Positions 34,337-47,251 of a DNA stretch of 64,000 bases are shown in pieces; positions within the stretch are counted from its first letter, which is position 1; the number at the start of each line of letters is the position of its first letter. A program made the translations under genes and the position numbers. The notes beneath the pieces were generated by a model. It was not told the origin of the DNA and did no database searches. It saw nothing but the letters and a program-made list of their open reading frames with translations. The stretch is taken from positions 1,961,001 to 2,025,000 of the forward strand of contig NZ_CP032684.1 in NCBI RefSeq assembly GCF_003627795.1, read 5' to 3'. This stretch comes from Rhizobium sp. CCGE531. Lineage in GTDB: Bacteria > Pseudomonadota > Alphaproteobacteria > Rhizobiales > Rhizobiaceae.

Positions 34337-34647
34337 ATGACTGGGCTTACCCTCAGCAGTGCCGATCTCGATCCCCGTCGTCGGCGCATCCTTTTCCGCT
34401 GCTGGCATCGCGGCATTCGCGAGATGGATCTGGTCTTCGGCCAGTTTGCCGACAACAAGCTGCCTCATCTCGCCGAGGCGGAGCTCGATGAGCTCGAGCG
34501 CATCATGGCCGAAGAAGACAATGATCTCGTGAAGTGGATCCTCGGCACCCAACCGATACCGCAGCATCTGCAGACGCCGCTCTTTGAGCGTTTGGCCTCC
34601 TACAAGCCCGATTTCGAAGAGATCGCCGAAAGATTCGGATTAACGAA

Positions 34648-34651
<4 letters not shown>
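34337..34651 (+). CDS. sdhE: FAD assembly factor SdhE (succinate dehydrogenase flavinylation)
   Basis: 104-residue protein that helps attach FAD covalently to the succinate dehydrogenase flavoprotein. The family motif RGIREMD near residue 29 carries the key Arg-Gly-x-x-Glu residues, followed by the acidic helical bundle (ELDELERIMAEEDNDLVKWI). ATG 34337 is preceded by AAGG; a GTG 9 bases earlier is in frame. Overlaps mfd by ATGA, so the two are translationally coupled although functionally unrelated. Confidence 0.92.
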
Positions 34652-38148
<3,497 letters not shown>

Positions 38149-38226
38149 GGAGGCGTCTCTCAGCCAGCGATCGTTTTCGGCCCGCAGCAGCCATTTTCCG
38201 CCACGAGCCGAAATCCGACATTGCCC

Positions 38227-38649
38227 TCATGCGGCCTGGGGCTTGTCAGTCTCTCCGGCGTCCGGAATGCGCGCAATAACCTTGATTTCGAAGTCGAAGC
38301 CAGCCAGCCAATTGACGCCGACTGCCGTCCAGTTCGGATAGGGCGCCTCGTTGAAGATCCGGTTCTTGATGGTCATGATCGTGCCGAATTGCCGCTCGGG
38401 ATCGGTGTGGAATGTGGTGACATCGACGATGTCGTCAAAGGTGCAGCCCGCGGCTTCCAAGGTTGCCTGTAGATTATCGAAGGCAAGCTGGACCTGCTTT
38501 TCGAAATCCGGCTCCGGGCTTCCATCCATACGGCTGCCGACCTGGCCGGAAACGAACAGCAGATCACCGGAGCGGATGGCGGCGGAATAGCCATGTTCTT
38601 CGTAAAGCGTATGTCTATCCTTCGGGAAAATTGCATTACGCGTCGCCAT
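38227..38649 (-). CDS. RidA/YjgF-family protein
   Basis: 140-residue member of the RidA superfamily, which hydrolyses reactive enamine/imine intermediates. Motifs: SGDLLFVSGQVG near residue 30, QVQLAFDNLQATLEAAGC near 54 and NRIFNEAPYPNWTAVGVNWL near 98. The catalytic Arg of true RidA (in the R-x-C/A-V-E region, where this protein has NWTAVGVNWLAG) is not evident, so it may belong to another subgroup. ATG 38649 has GAGAGG upstream. It diverges from a TetR regulator across a region with three operator-like repeats and is its likely target. Confidence 0.85.
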   Translation of the reverse strand: MATRNAIFPKDRHTLYEEHGYSAAIRSGDLLFVSGQVGSRMDGSPEPDFEKQVQLAFDNLQATLEAAGCTFDDIVDVTTFHTDPERQFGTIMTIKNRIFNEAPYPNWTAVGVNWLAGFDFEIKVIARIPDAGETDKPQAA

Positions 38650-38742
38650 TATATTCGGCCTCTCATTCTTGTTGACGTGAAAAGATCGGAAGGCGCAACG
38701 CTGCGGCCATTCCAAAGTGCCGCTTTGTTTGATATACGGCAT

Positions 38743-38808
38743 GTATTTGAAATATTCATATGCGCGGTGTATGTCAATATTTCAAATACGAAGCGTATAT
38801 GAAATATT
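38743..38808. promoter_or_regulatory. Triple TetR-type operator between ridA-like and tetR genes
   Basis: The 14-mer GTATTTGAAATATT (38743-38756) recurs as its exact reverse complement AATATTTCAAATAC (38776-38789) and again directly with one change, GTATATGAAATATT (38795-38808). The last copy ends 10 bases before the tetR ATG. This spacing fits repression of both divergent genes. Confidence 0.7.
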
Positions 38809-38817
38809 GAGGATGAC

Positions 38818-39405
38818 ATGGCAAAACGCTTGGAAACGATGGAAGAAAACCGGAACAAGCTTATTGTCGCCGCACGAAAAGCCTTCGCCGAAAAAGGATT
38901 TGCCGGCGCATCGATGGACGAGTTGACGGCAGATGTAGGCCTGACGAGAGGCGCGCTCTATCATAATTTTGGAGACAAACGAGGATTGCTCGCCGCCGTC
39001 GTTGATCAGATCGACAACGAGATGGCGTTGCGGGCAAAAGCGATCGGCGAGCAGGCAGGCGGTGGCTGGCAAGGCCTGCTTGCGGAAGGCGAAGCCTATA
39101 TCGAAATGGCTCTCGATCCGGAGGTCCAGCGCATCGTCCTGCTTGACGGGCCGGCGGTGCTGGGCGATCCATCGAAATGGCCCAGCCAGAACAGCTGTCT
39201 CGCAGGGACCCGACAGACGGTGTCAAAGCTTCTGGAGCACGAAGTCGTCAAACCGGTCGATGCCGAGGCCGCCGCCCGGCTCCTCTCCGGTGCGGCGCTC
39301 AATGCGGCCCTTTGGGTTGCCGCCAGCGACAATCCGGCGGAAGTGCTGCCGAAGGCGATAGAGGCCTTCCGCACAATGGCTTCGGGATTGCTGGCAAAGG
39401 CCTGA
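38818..39405 (+). CDS. TetR/AcrR-family transcriptional regulator
   Basis: 195 residues: N-terminal helix-turn-helix (AARKAFAEKGFAGASMDELT then VGLTRGALYHNFGDKRGLL, residues about 18-62) and a C-terminal all-helical ligand domain resembling the TetR_C of AcrR-like proteins. TTGAGG lies 7 bases before the ATG. Divergent from the RidA-like gene, with three 14-base operator-like repeats between; it probably represses both that gene and itself. Ligand unknown. Confidence 0.92.
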   Translation: MAKRLETMEENRNKLIVAARKAFAEKGFAGASMDELTADVGLTRGALYHNFGDKRGLLAAVVDQIDNEMALRAKAIGEQAGGGWQGLLAEGEAYIEMALDPEVQRIVLLDGPAVLGDPSKWPSQNSCLAGTRQTVSKLLEHEVVKPVDAEAAARLLSGAALNAALWVAASDNPAEVLPKAIEAFRTMASGLLAKA

Positions 39406-39443
39406 GGGCCGTTATCGCTCGGCTGCTTCCGACCGAACTCCGA

Positions 39444-40115
39444 TCAATTCATCCCCGCCCGTGCTTCCGCCTTCATCTTGGCAATGTCGCGCAAGGCCTC
39501 GGCGATCACATCCGGCGTCTGCGCGCCGCTGACGGCATATTGCTGGTCGAAGATGAAGAAGGGCACGCCGTTGACGCCGATCTTCTGGGCGGCGTCGATT
39601 TCGCCGATGATGAGATCGCGGTCCGCGTCGGAGGCAAGCAGGGTGGCGATAACGGAGCGGTCGAGGCCGGCTTTTTCGGCAATATCGAGCAGCACGGCGT
39701 GGTCGCCGACATTGCGGCCCTCCTCGAAATTGGCCTTGAAGAGCGCGTCGACCACCTTGTCCTGCTTCTCGCGGTTTTCGGTGACGGCCCAGTGGATGAG
39801 GCGGTGCGCGTCGAGCGTGTTGGGGCCGATCTTGATGGCGTCGAAATCGAACTTGATGCCGACTTCGCGGCCGAGATCGGTCAGCATCTTGTGCCCCTGG
39901 GCGACACGCTCAGCGCCGCCGAGCTTCTGCTCCAGCGCCGTCTTCTGGTCGACGCCTTCGGGCGGATAATCGGGGTTTAGGCGGTAGGGGCGCCAGTTCA
40001 AATCGACGCCCACCTCGTCCTGCACCTCGGCGATGGCGAGCTCCAGCCGCGCCTTGCCGAGATAGCACCATGGGCAGACGACGTCCGAGACGATATCGAT
40101 CGTAATGCGTTCCAT
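39444..40115 (-). CDS. DsbA-family oxidoreductase (FrnE-like)
   Basis: 223-residue thioredoxin-fold protein without a signal peptide, so cytoplasmic. The redox motif CPWC lies at residues 14-17, and the late cis-proline region reads INGVNGVPFFIF-like (GVNGVPFFIFDQQYAVSGAQ near 180). This pattern fits the FrnE/2-hydroxychromene isomerase-like DsbA subgroup (polyketide or disulfide chemistry, sometimes linked to oxidative stress). It converges on tetR with 38 bases between; 91 bases separate it from the binding-protein gene upstream. Confidence 0.88.
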   Translation of the reverse strand: MERITIDIVSDVVCPWCYLGKARLELAIAEVQDEVGVDLNWRPYRLNPDYPPEGVDQKTALEQKLGGAERVAQGHKMLTDLGREVGIKFDFDAIKIGPNTLDAHRLIHWAVTENREKQDKVVDALFKANFEEGRNVGDHAVLLDIAEKAGLDRSVIATLLASDADRDLIIGEIDAAQKIGVNGVPFFIFDQQYAVSGAQTPDVIAEALRDIAKMKAEARAGMN

Positions 40116-40206
40116 GGTTCTGTCCTTTCGGTTTTTGGCTGTTCTTCACCATCTAGGCCTTTGTGCCGATGGCTTCAACCGGTTACCGAAAGGGAACCGG
40201 TCGACA

Positions 40207-42015
40207 TTATTGCGCCGAAGCGTCCCACCATGCGGGCAGGTAATAGCCATAGAGTGGCAATACGTCGGAATGGGCAATGTGGCTGCGCCGCGCAATCCAC
40301 TGCTGGCCAATATGATAGAGCGGAACCATATAATAGCCGGAGATCAGGATGCGGTCGAAGGAGCGCACCGCGTCACGGAAATCCTCGGCCGAATGGGCCG
40401 TCAGGAAATGTCCCACCAGCGCGTCAACATCGGGATCCGCGACACCGGCGTAATTGAAGCTGCCCGCCGCCTTGGCGGCGGCCGATCCCCATCGCCCAAT
40501 CTGCTCCGTGCCGGGAGATAGCGAGGAGGGATAGGCTTTTAGGATCACGTCGTAATCGTAGCTCCCCGTCCGTAGCTGATATTGCGAATCGTCGACCGTG
40601 CGGATCGTGACAGCTATGCCCAGCAGTGCCAGCGAACGTCGATAGGCAATGGCGATGCGCTCCTGATCCGCATTCTGCGTCATGATCTCGAAGCTGAGCT
40701 GCCGCCCGGCGCTATCGACCATGCGTTCGCCCTTGATCGTGTAGCCGCCCTGTTTGAGGAAGTTGACCGCCTTGCGCAGGATCTTGCGGTCGCGACCAGT
40801 GCCGTCGCTGACCGGCAGCTTGTAAGTGCCGTCAAGCACGTCGGCGTCGATACGACCCTTGATCGGGCCGAGCATGGCAAGCTCGTTGGCATCCGCGGGT
40901 ACGCCGAAGGATGAAAGATCGGAATTCTGCCAGTAGCTTTCAGTGCGCGTATAAGCGCTGGAGGCAAGGTTGCGGTTGAACCATTCAAAATCGAAGACGA
41001 GCGTCAGACCCTTGCGCACGTTCTTGTCGGCGAAGGTCGGCCGGCGTGTGTTGAAGACGAAACCCAGCATGCCGCTCGGCGTTTTCGGCGTGAACGTCTC
41101 CTTGACGACCGCGCCTGAACTTACGGCTGGGAAATTATACGCCTGCTGCCAGTGGCCGGGGCTGCCGTCGGGATAGACGTCGATATCGCCCTTCTTGAAC
41201 GATTCGAATAGTGTGGTCTCCTGCAGGAAATATGTGACGGATATTTCGTCGTAGTTGTCGATGCCGACTTTCGTGGGAATGCCCTTGCCCCAATAGTCGG
41301 GATCGCGCTGGTAGATGATGCGCTGGCCTGGATCGATGCTCTTGATCTTGTAAGGCCCGGAGCCGACGGGAACGGCGAGTGTTGTTCGCTCGAAACTGTT
41401 CACATCGATGACGTGTTTCGGCAGGATCGGCAGCATGGCGATGATCAGCGGTGTTTCGCGATTTGCCACCTCGTTGAAATGGATCAGCACGCTATGTTCG
41501 CCGACCTTCTCTATCTTGCCGACTCCTTTTAGCGGAGATGAAAGGTTGGGGCGCCCCTTGTCGCGCAGGAGCTGGAAGGTGAAGATCACATCTTCCGGCG
41601 TCACCGGCTGCCCGTCCGACCATCTAGCCTTCGGATTGAGGTTGAACTGGATGAAGCTGCGATTGTCATCCCATTCTACCGTTTGCGCTAGCAGTCCGTA
41701 GAGCGTGAAGGGCTCGTCACTCGAACGCTGCATCAGCGACTCGTAGACGAGATTGCCGTATTCCGGGTCCCACATGCCGCGCGCCGTCGTGCGCATGCTC
41801 TTCAAAATGAAGGGATTAAGATTGTCGAAGGTGCCGACAACGCCATAGCTGATGCGGCCGCCTTTTTTCACATCTGGATTGACGTAGGGGAAATGCTTGA
41901 AGTCCGCCGGCAGGGCCGGATCTCCATGCATGGCGATGCCATAGAGCGGTTGCGCCGCGGCGGCGTTGCACAGGGCTGCGAAGAACAGGAAGACAGCGAT
42001 CCGGAGCGCTTGCAT
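40207..42015 (-). CDS. Family 5 extracellular solute-binding protein (YejA-like)
   Basis: 602 residues with signal peptide (MQALRIAVFLFFAALCNAAA, cleavage near AAA-QP). The mature protein has the SBP_bac_5 pattern: YGIAMHGDPALPADFKHFPY, LNPKARWSDGQPVTPEDVIF, VGSGPYKIKSIDPGQRI and the YejA-type DNYDEISVTYFLQETTLFES. YejA-like proteins feed the YejBEF importer (microcin C or peptide uptake). No permease or ATPase gene is next to it here, so it is an orphan binding protein. Confidence 0.9.
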   Translation of the reverse strand: MQALRIAVFLFFAALCNAAAAQPLYGIAMHGDPALPADFKHFPYVNPDVKKGGRISYGVVGTFDNLNPFILKSMRTTARGMWDPEYGNLVYESLMQRSSDEPFTLYGLLAQTVEWDDNRSFIQFNLNPKARWSDGQPVTPEDVIFTFQLLRDKGRPNLSSPLKGVGKIEKVGEHSVLIHFNEVANRETPLIIAMLPILPKHVIDVNSFERTTLAVPVGSGPYKIKSIDPGQRIIYQRDPDYWGKGIPTKVGIDNYDEISVTYFLQETTLFESFKKGDIDVYPDGSPGHWQQAYNFPAVSSGAVVKETFTPKTPSGMLGFVFNTRRPTFADKNVRKGLTLVFDFEWFNRNLASSAYTRTESYWQNSDLSSFGVPADANELAMLGPIKGRIDADVLDGTYKLPVSDGTGRDRKILRKAVNFLKQGGYTIKGERMVDSAGRQLSFEIMTQNADQERIAIAYRRSLALLGIAVTIRTVDDSQYQLRTGSYDYDVILKAYPSSLSPGTEQIGRWGSAAAKAAGSFNYAGVADPDVDALVGHFLTAHSAEDFRDAVRSFDRILISGYYMVPLYHIGQQWIARRSHIAHSDVLPLYGYYLPAWWDASAQ

Positions 42016-42279
42016 GGCATCCTTTCCGGTAAGGGTACGATTCGGCCGAACATTATCACGAGCGTGCCGAATTCAACACGCGACTGCGGATTTCTTGGGT
42101 CTCGACAGAAAAGACCAAAGAAACGCTGGATATCCGCGCCAGTGCGATGTAACAGGGGTGCCGGGTTTCTCGGGTCATGTATTTGCCTTATTCATTCGAC
42201 AGGTGGACGACGGTTTGACCCGAATTGCATGGGACGGCGCGCTGTCGTTCCGAAGCGGATTTCAGGAGGCGGTTTCGCT

Positions 42280-42936
42280 ATGATGTTCAAGACTGACAAC
42301 AAAATGCGGGCAGGTCTGTCTGCTCTGGCTCTCATGATCGGCGCGGCCATGCCGGCTGCTGCCTTCGCTCAGGATGCGTCCAACGCTCCTGCCGATGGCG
42401 GCAACGATCCCAATCAGCCGCGTCTGGGCTGGTACAAGACCTGCACCAAGCAGGACGATGCCGATATCTGCATCGTGCAGAACCTGATCATGGCCAACAA
42501 TGGCCAGCTGGTCACGGCAGTCGGCCTCATCTCCGTCGATGGCAAGGTCAACCGCAAGATCCTGCAGATCTCCGTTCCGACGGCTCGCCTGATCCCGCCC
42601 GGCATCACCATGCAGGTTGATGGCGGCAAGGGCCAGAAGCTCGATTACGCCGTTTGCCTTCCGGACAAGTGCACCGCTGAAGTGCCCGTGACCGACGCGA
42701 TGATCAGCTCGCTGAAGAAGGGCACGGACGTGACCTTCACCTCGATCAACTTCCGCCGTGCGCCGAACCCGATCAAGATTTCGCTCACCGGTTTTGGTGC
42801 CGCTTTTGACGGTCCGGCAATCTCCGACAGCAAGCTCGCTGAAAGCCAGAAGAGCCTGCAGGACAGCATGCAGAAGAAGGCTGAGGAAGCGCGCAAGAAG
42901 CTGGAAGACGCCCAGAAGGCCGCTAAGCAGCAGTAA
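42280..42936 (+). CDS. Invasion-associated locus B (IalB)-family exported protein
   Basis: 218 residues with a signal peptide (ALALMIGAAMPAAAFA-QD). The mature domain has the IalB pattern: GWYKTCTKQDDADICIVQN, DGKVNRKILQISVPTARLIP and CLPDKCTAEVPVTDAMI, with four cysteines likely to form disulfides. The C-terminal 35 residues (KSLQDSMQKKAEEARKKL onward) are a charged coiled-coil tail. AGGAGG lies 10 bases before the ATG at 42280; a second ATG follows immediately. Role in rhizobia unknown; the family was named from Bartonella invasion. Ends at a strong terminator. Confidence 0.9.
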   Translation: MMFKTDNKMRAGLSALALMIGAAMPAAAFAQDASNAPADGGNDPNQPRLGWYKTCTKQDDADICIVQNLIMANNGQLVTAVGLISVDGKVNRKILQISVPTARLIPPGITMQVDGGKGQKLDYAVCLPDKCTAEVPVTDAMISSLKKGTDVTFTSINFRRAPNPIKISLTGFGAAFDGPAISDSKLAESQKSLQDSMQKKAEEARKKLEDAQKAAKQQ

Positions 42937-42959
42937 GCTTCTAAAGCTTTGCCTTATTG

Positions 42960-42987
42960 AAAAAGCCCGGAGCGATCCGGGCTTTTT
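42960..42987 (+). terminator. Intrinsic terminator after ialB-like gene
   Basis: AAAAAGCCCGGA, GCGA loop, TCCGGGCTTTTT: perfect stem with T run, 23 bases after the stop codon. Confidence 0.92.
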
Positions 42988-43016
42988 GCTGCCAGCGACT
43001 ATGTCCCGTAAATCAA

Positions 43017-43047
43017 AAAGGGAAGACGCTTGGGGCATCTTCCCTTT
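43017..43047 (-). terminator. Intrinsic terminator after hspQ
   Basis: AAAGGGAAGA and TCTTCCCTTT pair around 11 bases. On the minus strand the stem is followed by a T run, 26 bases after the hspQ stop. Can act in both directions. Confidence 0.8.
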
Positions 43048-43072
43048 AAAAAAGAACTTATCTGGCAGGCTC

Positions 43073-43402
43073 TTAGTGGGCGAAGCTCATCTTGGGTTTG
43101 AACTGGCCCGTCGGCGCCGTGTCGAAAATCTGGGCGATCTGCGGATTGCGAAGCGGGACGCCGCTCTCGTCGTTGATCAGATTCTGTTCCGATACGTAAG
43201 CGACATACTCGGTCTCGTCGTTTTCGGCGAGGAGGTGATAGAATGGCTGGTCCTTGTCAGGCCGCACTTCGGCCGGAATGGAATTCCACCATTCCTCGGT
43301 GTTTGCGAATTCCGGATCGACATCGAAGATGACACCACGGAAGGGGAACATCCGGTGTCGAACCACGTCGCCAATATTGAATTTTGCGTTTCGTTCTTTC
43401 AT
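43073..43402 (-). CDS. hspQ: Heat shock protein HspQ
   Basis: 109-residue hemimethylated-DNA-binding-type small protein (YccV/HspQ); in E. coli it modulates Lon protease. Motifs: KFNIGDVVRHRMFPFRGVIF (residues 7-26), EEWWNSIPAEVRPDKDQPFY near 37 and YVAYVSEQNLIND near 67. The gene is monocistronic with terminators on its 3' side. Upstream a CTTGAT element and a 17-base palindrome (43429-43445) suggest heat-shock sigma control (see separate entry). Confidence 0.92.
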   Translation of the reverse strand: MKERNAKFNIGDVVRHRMFPFRGVIFDVDPEFANTEEWWNSIPAEVRPDKDQPFYHLLAENDETEYVAYVSEQNLINDESGVPLRNPQIAQIFDTAPTGQFKPKMSFAH

Positions 43403-43428
43403 GGCACGACTTCCTTTCAGGCAATCAT

Positions 43429-43455
43429 GTGGTGACTTTCACCACTGATATCAAG
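43429..43455 (-). promoter_or_regulatory. Palindrome and possible RpoH promoter of hspQ
   Basis: GTGGTGA-CTT-TCACCAC (43429-43445) is a perfect hyphenated palindrome 27 bases before hspQ. On the minus strand CTTGAT (43455-43450) precedes it and CCACAT follows at about 17 bases, resembling CTTGAA ... CCATAT of alphaproteobacterial heat-shock promoters. Moderate match only. Confidence 0.4.
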
Positions 43456-43581
43456 GATTTTGCCCCCATTCCTTCATCGAATTGTCACATTCAGCCCAGT
43501 TCTTCGACCGGACAGCCAGCGACAGCTCAATGCGAAAACGCTATTTGGCGGGAGACCTGCCACCGGCTTCCCATTATGAAG

Positions 43582-43605
43582 AAAGCCCCGGCGAGCCGGG
43601 GCTTT
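43582..43605 (-). terminator. Intrinsic terminator after glnA
   Basis: AAAGCCCCGGC/GCCGGGGCTTT with a two-base loop, 12 bases after the glnA stop on the minus strand, followed by CTTC. Confidence 0.8.
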
Positions 43606-43616
43606 CGTATCCGATA

Positions 43617-45026
43617 TCAGACCGAGTAGTACATGTCGTACTCGACCGGATGCGGGGTCATTTCGAAGCGCATGACCTCCTGCATCTTCAGCTCGATAAA
43701 GGCATCGATCTGGTCGTCGTCGAAGACGCCGCCGGCGGTCAGGAACTTGCGGTCCTTGTCGAGGCTTTCGAGCGCTTCACGCAGCGAGCCGCAAACCGTC
43801 GGGATCTTCTTCAGCTCCTTCGGCGGCAGGTCGTAGAGATCCTTGTCCATGGCCTTGCCGGGATGGATCTTGTTCTTGATGCCGTCGAGGCCGGCCATCA
43901 GCATTGCGGCAAAGCCGAGATAGGGGTTGGCGGTCGGGTCGGGGAAGCGGACTTCGACGCGCTTTGCCTTCGGGTTGGTGCCGAACGGAATGCGGCAGGA
44001 AGCGGAACGGTTGCGGGCCGAATAGGCAAGCAGAACCGGAGCTTCATAACCCGGGACGAGACGCTTGTAGGAGTTCGTCGACGGGTTGGTGAAGGCGTTG
44101 ATCGCCTTGGCGTGCTTGATGATGCCGCCGATATAGTAGAGGCAGCTTTCCGAGAGGCCTGCATATTCGTCGCCCGCGAAGGTCGGCTTGCCACCCTTCC
44201 AGATCGACTGGTGGACGTGCATGCCCGAGCCATTGTCGCCGAAGATCGGCTTCGGCATGAAGGTTGCCGTCTTGCCATAGGCATTGGCGACCTGATGCAC
44301 GACATACTTGTAGATCTGCATCTTGTCGGCGTTGCGCACCAGCGTATCGAACTTGATGCCGAGTTCATGCTGGGCGGCTGCGACTTCGTGGTGATGCTTT
44401 TCGACGGTGACGCCCATTTCGGTGAGAACCGTCAGCATTTCCGAACGCATGTCCTGGCAACTGTCGATCGGCGGAACCGGGAAATAGCCGCCCTTGACAC
44501 GCGGACGGTGACCGAGGTTGCCGGTTTCATAGTCGGTGTCGTCGTTGGACGGCAGTTCGCTGGAGTCGAGCTTGAAGCCAGTGTTGTACGGGTCGGCCTT
44601 GTACTTGACGTCGTCGAAGACGAAGAATTCGGCTTCCGGGCCGAAGAAGGCGGTGTCGCCGATGCCGGAGGCTTTCAGGTAGGCCTCGGCCTTCTTGGCG
44701 GTGCCACGCGGGTCGCGGTTATAGGCCTCGCCGGAGACCGGGTCGAGGATGTCGCAGAGGATGACCATGGTGGACTGCGCGAAGAATGGATCCATATGGA
44801 CCGTGTCCGTGTCGGGCATCAGCACCATGTCGGACTCGTTGATGGCCTTCCAACCGCCAATCGAGGAGCCGTCGAACATGACACCGTCGGCGAACATGTC
44901 TTCGTCGACGCAGACCACATCCATGGTGAGGTGCTGCAGCTTGCCCTTCGGGTCCGTGAAGCGCAGGTCGACGAACTTGACGTCGTTGTCCTTGATTTGT
45001 TTCAAAATTTCGCTTGCGGTCGTCAT
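43617..45026 (-). CDS. glnA: Glutamine synthetase type I
   Basis: ATP-dependent synthesis of glutamine from glutamate and ammonia; dodecameric GSI. 469 residues, normal length. Visible: [18 protein letters not shown] near residue 52, [13 protein letters not shown] near 127, the ammonia/metal-site [13 protein letters not shown] near 264 and [10 protein letters not shown] near 342. The adenylylation loop [11 protein letters not shown] (Tyr near residue 398) is present, so it should be controlled by GlnE. It lies 60 bases downstream of glnB in a glnBA operon with a sigma-54 promoter. Confidence 0.97.
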   Translation of the reverse strand: MTTASEILKQIKDNDVKFVDLRFTDPKGKLQHLTMDVVCVDEDMFADGVMFDGSSIGGWKAINESDMVLMPDTDTVHMDPFFAQSTMVILCDILDPVSGEAYNRDPRGTAKKAEAYLKASGIGDTAFFGPEAEFFVFDDVKYKADPYNTGFKLDSSELPSNDDTDYETGNLGHRPRVKGGYFPVPPIDSCQDMRSEMLTVLTEMGVTVEKHHHEVAAAQHELGIKFDTLVRNADKMQIYKYVVHQVANAYGKTATFMPKPIFGDNGSGMHVHQSIWKGGKPTFAGDEYAGLSESCLYYIGGIIKHAKAINAFTNPSTNSYKRLVPGYEAPVLLAYSARNRSASCRIPFGTNPKAKRVEVRFPDPTANPYLGFAAMLMAGLDGIKNKIHPGKAMDKDLYDLPPKELKKIPTVCGSLREALESLDKDRKFLTAGGVFDDDQIDAFIELKMQEVMRFEMTPHPVEYDMYYSV

Positions 45027-45086
45027 TAAATTACTTCCCTTGACTTAGTGACGATTAAACGAGCCGCGGCCGGAGGGCCGGGCGGA

Positions 45087-45502
<416 letters not shown>

Positions 45503-45773
45503 GTTGAGAACGAGCTGCCGTAGAAAATCCCGGCGAATTCGCGCCGATACGATGGATTGATGAGGATTTTTCGGAAAAATGGAAGCGATTTCGCGCTGAA
45601 ATGCATGGGATAAGCAAAATTTCGCAAAAAAGTGCCATGCGTGCCATGTTTATGCTCCGGCAAGCTATTGAATGTTATTGTTTAATTATTATGCAGATGC
45701 ACATTTATCGGTCAAATCGCATGCAGTAAAAGCGGTTGTTTTTGAGGCAGATTTCGCATCTATAATGGCTGTC

Positions 45774-47249
45774 ATGATGTTGCCGCTTGCCGACCTGCTC
45801 CTCACGCCCGACGATATGGCCGCCGTCGACAGCGCCGCTGCCGCGTCCGGCATCGATTCCTATGGACTTATGGAAAGGGCGGGTCAGGCTGTGGCCGCCG
45901 TAGCGCTTCGGCGCTTTCCCGAGGCGCATCGATATGTCGTTCTTTGCGGGCCGGGCAATAATGGCGGGGACGGGTATGTCGCGGCGCGTGCGCTGCGGCA
46001 GGCCGGAGCCGAACTACGGCTTTTCCATCTTGGCGACCCGAAGCGGCTCAAGGGCGATGCAGCCTGTGCCTTTGCCGATTGTCCCGTCGGAGGCGAGACG
46101 ATCGGCCGCTATGTGCCGAAGGCTGGCGATGTGGTGATCGACGCCATCTTCGGCGCGGGGCTTTCCCGCTCCGTTCCGGATGAGGTGGCCGCCGTCATTG
46201 CGCAAGTCGCCGAAGCGAAACTTCCCGTCATCGCCGTCGATCTGCCGTCCGGCATCGATGGGCGCAGCGGCCGTATCCTCGGCGCCGCCTTCGATGCCAC
46301 ACGTACCATTACCTTCATGACGCGCAAGCCGGGCCACCTTCTTCTTCCCGGTCGCGATCTGTGCGGCGAGCTGGAGGTGTTCGACATCGGCATTCCCGCC
46401 CGCATCGTTCGCGCCCACGCCGACGATCTGATCGCGGAAAATTTGCCGGCACAGTGGCAGGCTAAGATCCCGTCGGCGGGCGCAGATGCGCACAAATACA
46501 AGCGCGGCCATCTGATCGTTTTCTCAGGCGGACCGAACGCGACGGGCGCCGCGCGCATGTCGGCAATGGCGGGGCTGAGGGCTGGGGCAGGGCTCGTCAC
46601 CATCGCCTCGCCATCCGAAGCACTTGATGTCAATGCCGGCCTGCTCACAGCAATCATGTTGCACGCGGTCGAGGATGAAGCTGCCCTACAGCAATGGCTC
46701 GCCGATCAGCGCCTCTCGACCTTCATTCTCGGGCCGGGCTTTGGCGCCGGCGAGAAGGCGCGGCAATTTTGCCTTGCGCTCGCGGATCGCCATCTGGTGC
46801 TGGATGCGGACGGCATCACTTCGTTTCGCGACGAGCCGCAACGATTGTTCGATGCTTTTGCCGAAGGGCCGACGCGATTGGTGCTGACGCCGCATGAGGG
46901 AGAGTTTGGCCGGCTTTTTCCCGATATTGCCGCCGACGAGACGTTAAGCAAGATCGACAAGGCAAGAGCGGCTGCGGAGCGGTCACATGCCGCCATCATC
47001 TATAAGGGTGCCGATAGTGTCATCGCCGCGCCGGATGGCAGGGCACTGATTAATGCCAATGCGCCGCCCTGGCTTGCCACAGCCGGCTCCGGCGACGTGC
47101 TGGCGGGTATCATCGGCGGCCTGATGGCGCAGGGCGCCGCCGCCTTCGAAGCCGCCGCGGCCGGCGTCTGGCTGCATGGCCTCGCGGGCCAACACGCCGG
47201 CAAGGGGCTGACGGCCGAAGATCTCGTCGCGGCCGTCAAACCGCTGTAA
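45774..47249 (+). CDS. nnr: Bifunctional NAD(P)H-hydrate epimerase / ADP-dependent NAD(P)HX dehydratase
   Basis: Repairs hydrated, inactive NAD(P)H. About 491 residues. N-terminal epimerase domain (YjeF_N, residues 1-210; LMERAGQAVAAVALRR, CGPGNNGGDGYVAARAL, VDLPSGIDGRSG) and C-terminal dehydratase (YjeF_C ribokinase-like; KRGHLIVFSGGPNATGAARM, LTPHEGEFGRLFP, NANAPPWLATAGSGDVLAGI). The start is uncertain: ATG 45774 or 45777 fits the family; 45765 overlaps a TATAAT box and lacks a ribosome site. Divergent from glnBA and converging on the DUF72 gene with only 2 bases between stops. Confidence 0.93.
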   Translation: MMLPLADLLLTPDDMAAVDSAAAASGIDSYGLMERAGQAVAAVALRRFPEAHRYVVLCGPGNNGGDGYVAARALRQAGAELRLFHLGDPKRLKGDAACAFADCPVGGETIGRYVPKAGDVVIDAIFGAGLSRSVPDEVAAVIAQVAEAKLPVIAVDLPSGIDGRSGRILGAAFDATRTITFMTRKPGHLLLPGRDLCGELEVFDIGIPARIVRAHADDLIAENLPAQWQAKIPSAGADAHKYKRGHLIVFSGGPNATGAARMSAMAGLRAGAGLVTIASPSEALDVNAGLLTAIMLHAVEDEAALQQWLADQRLSTFILGPGFGAGEKARQFCLALADRHLVLDADGITSFRDEPQRLFDAFAEGPTRLVLTPHEGEFGRLFPDIAADETLSKIDKARAAAERSHAAIIYKGADSVIAAPDGRALINANAPPWLATAGSGDVLAGIIGGLMAQGAAAFEAAAAGVWLHGLAGQHAGKGLTAEDLVAAVKPL

Positions 47250-47251
47250 GG

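Noticed and set aside
43482..45029. 515-codon plus-strand frame opposite glnA
   Set aside because: Exact antisense of glutamine synthetase; composition (Val, Gly, Arg, Asp) is that of a shadow frame.
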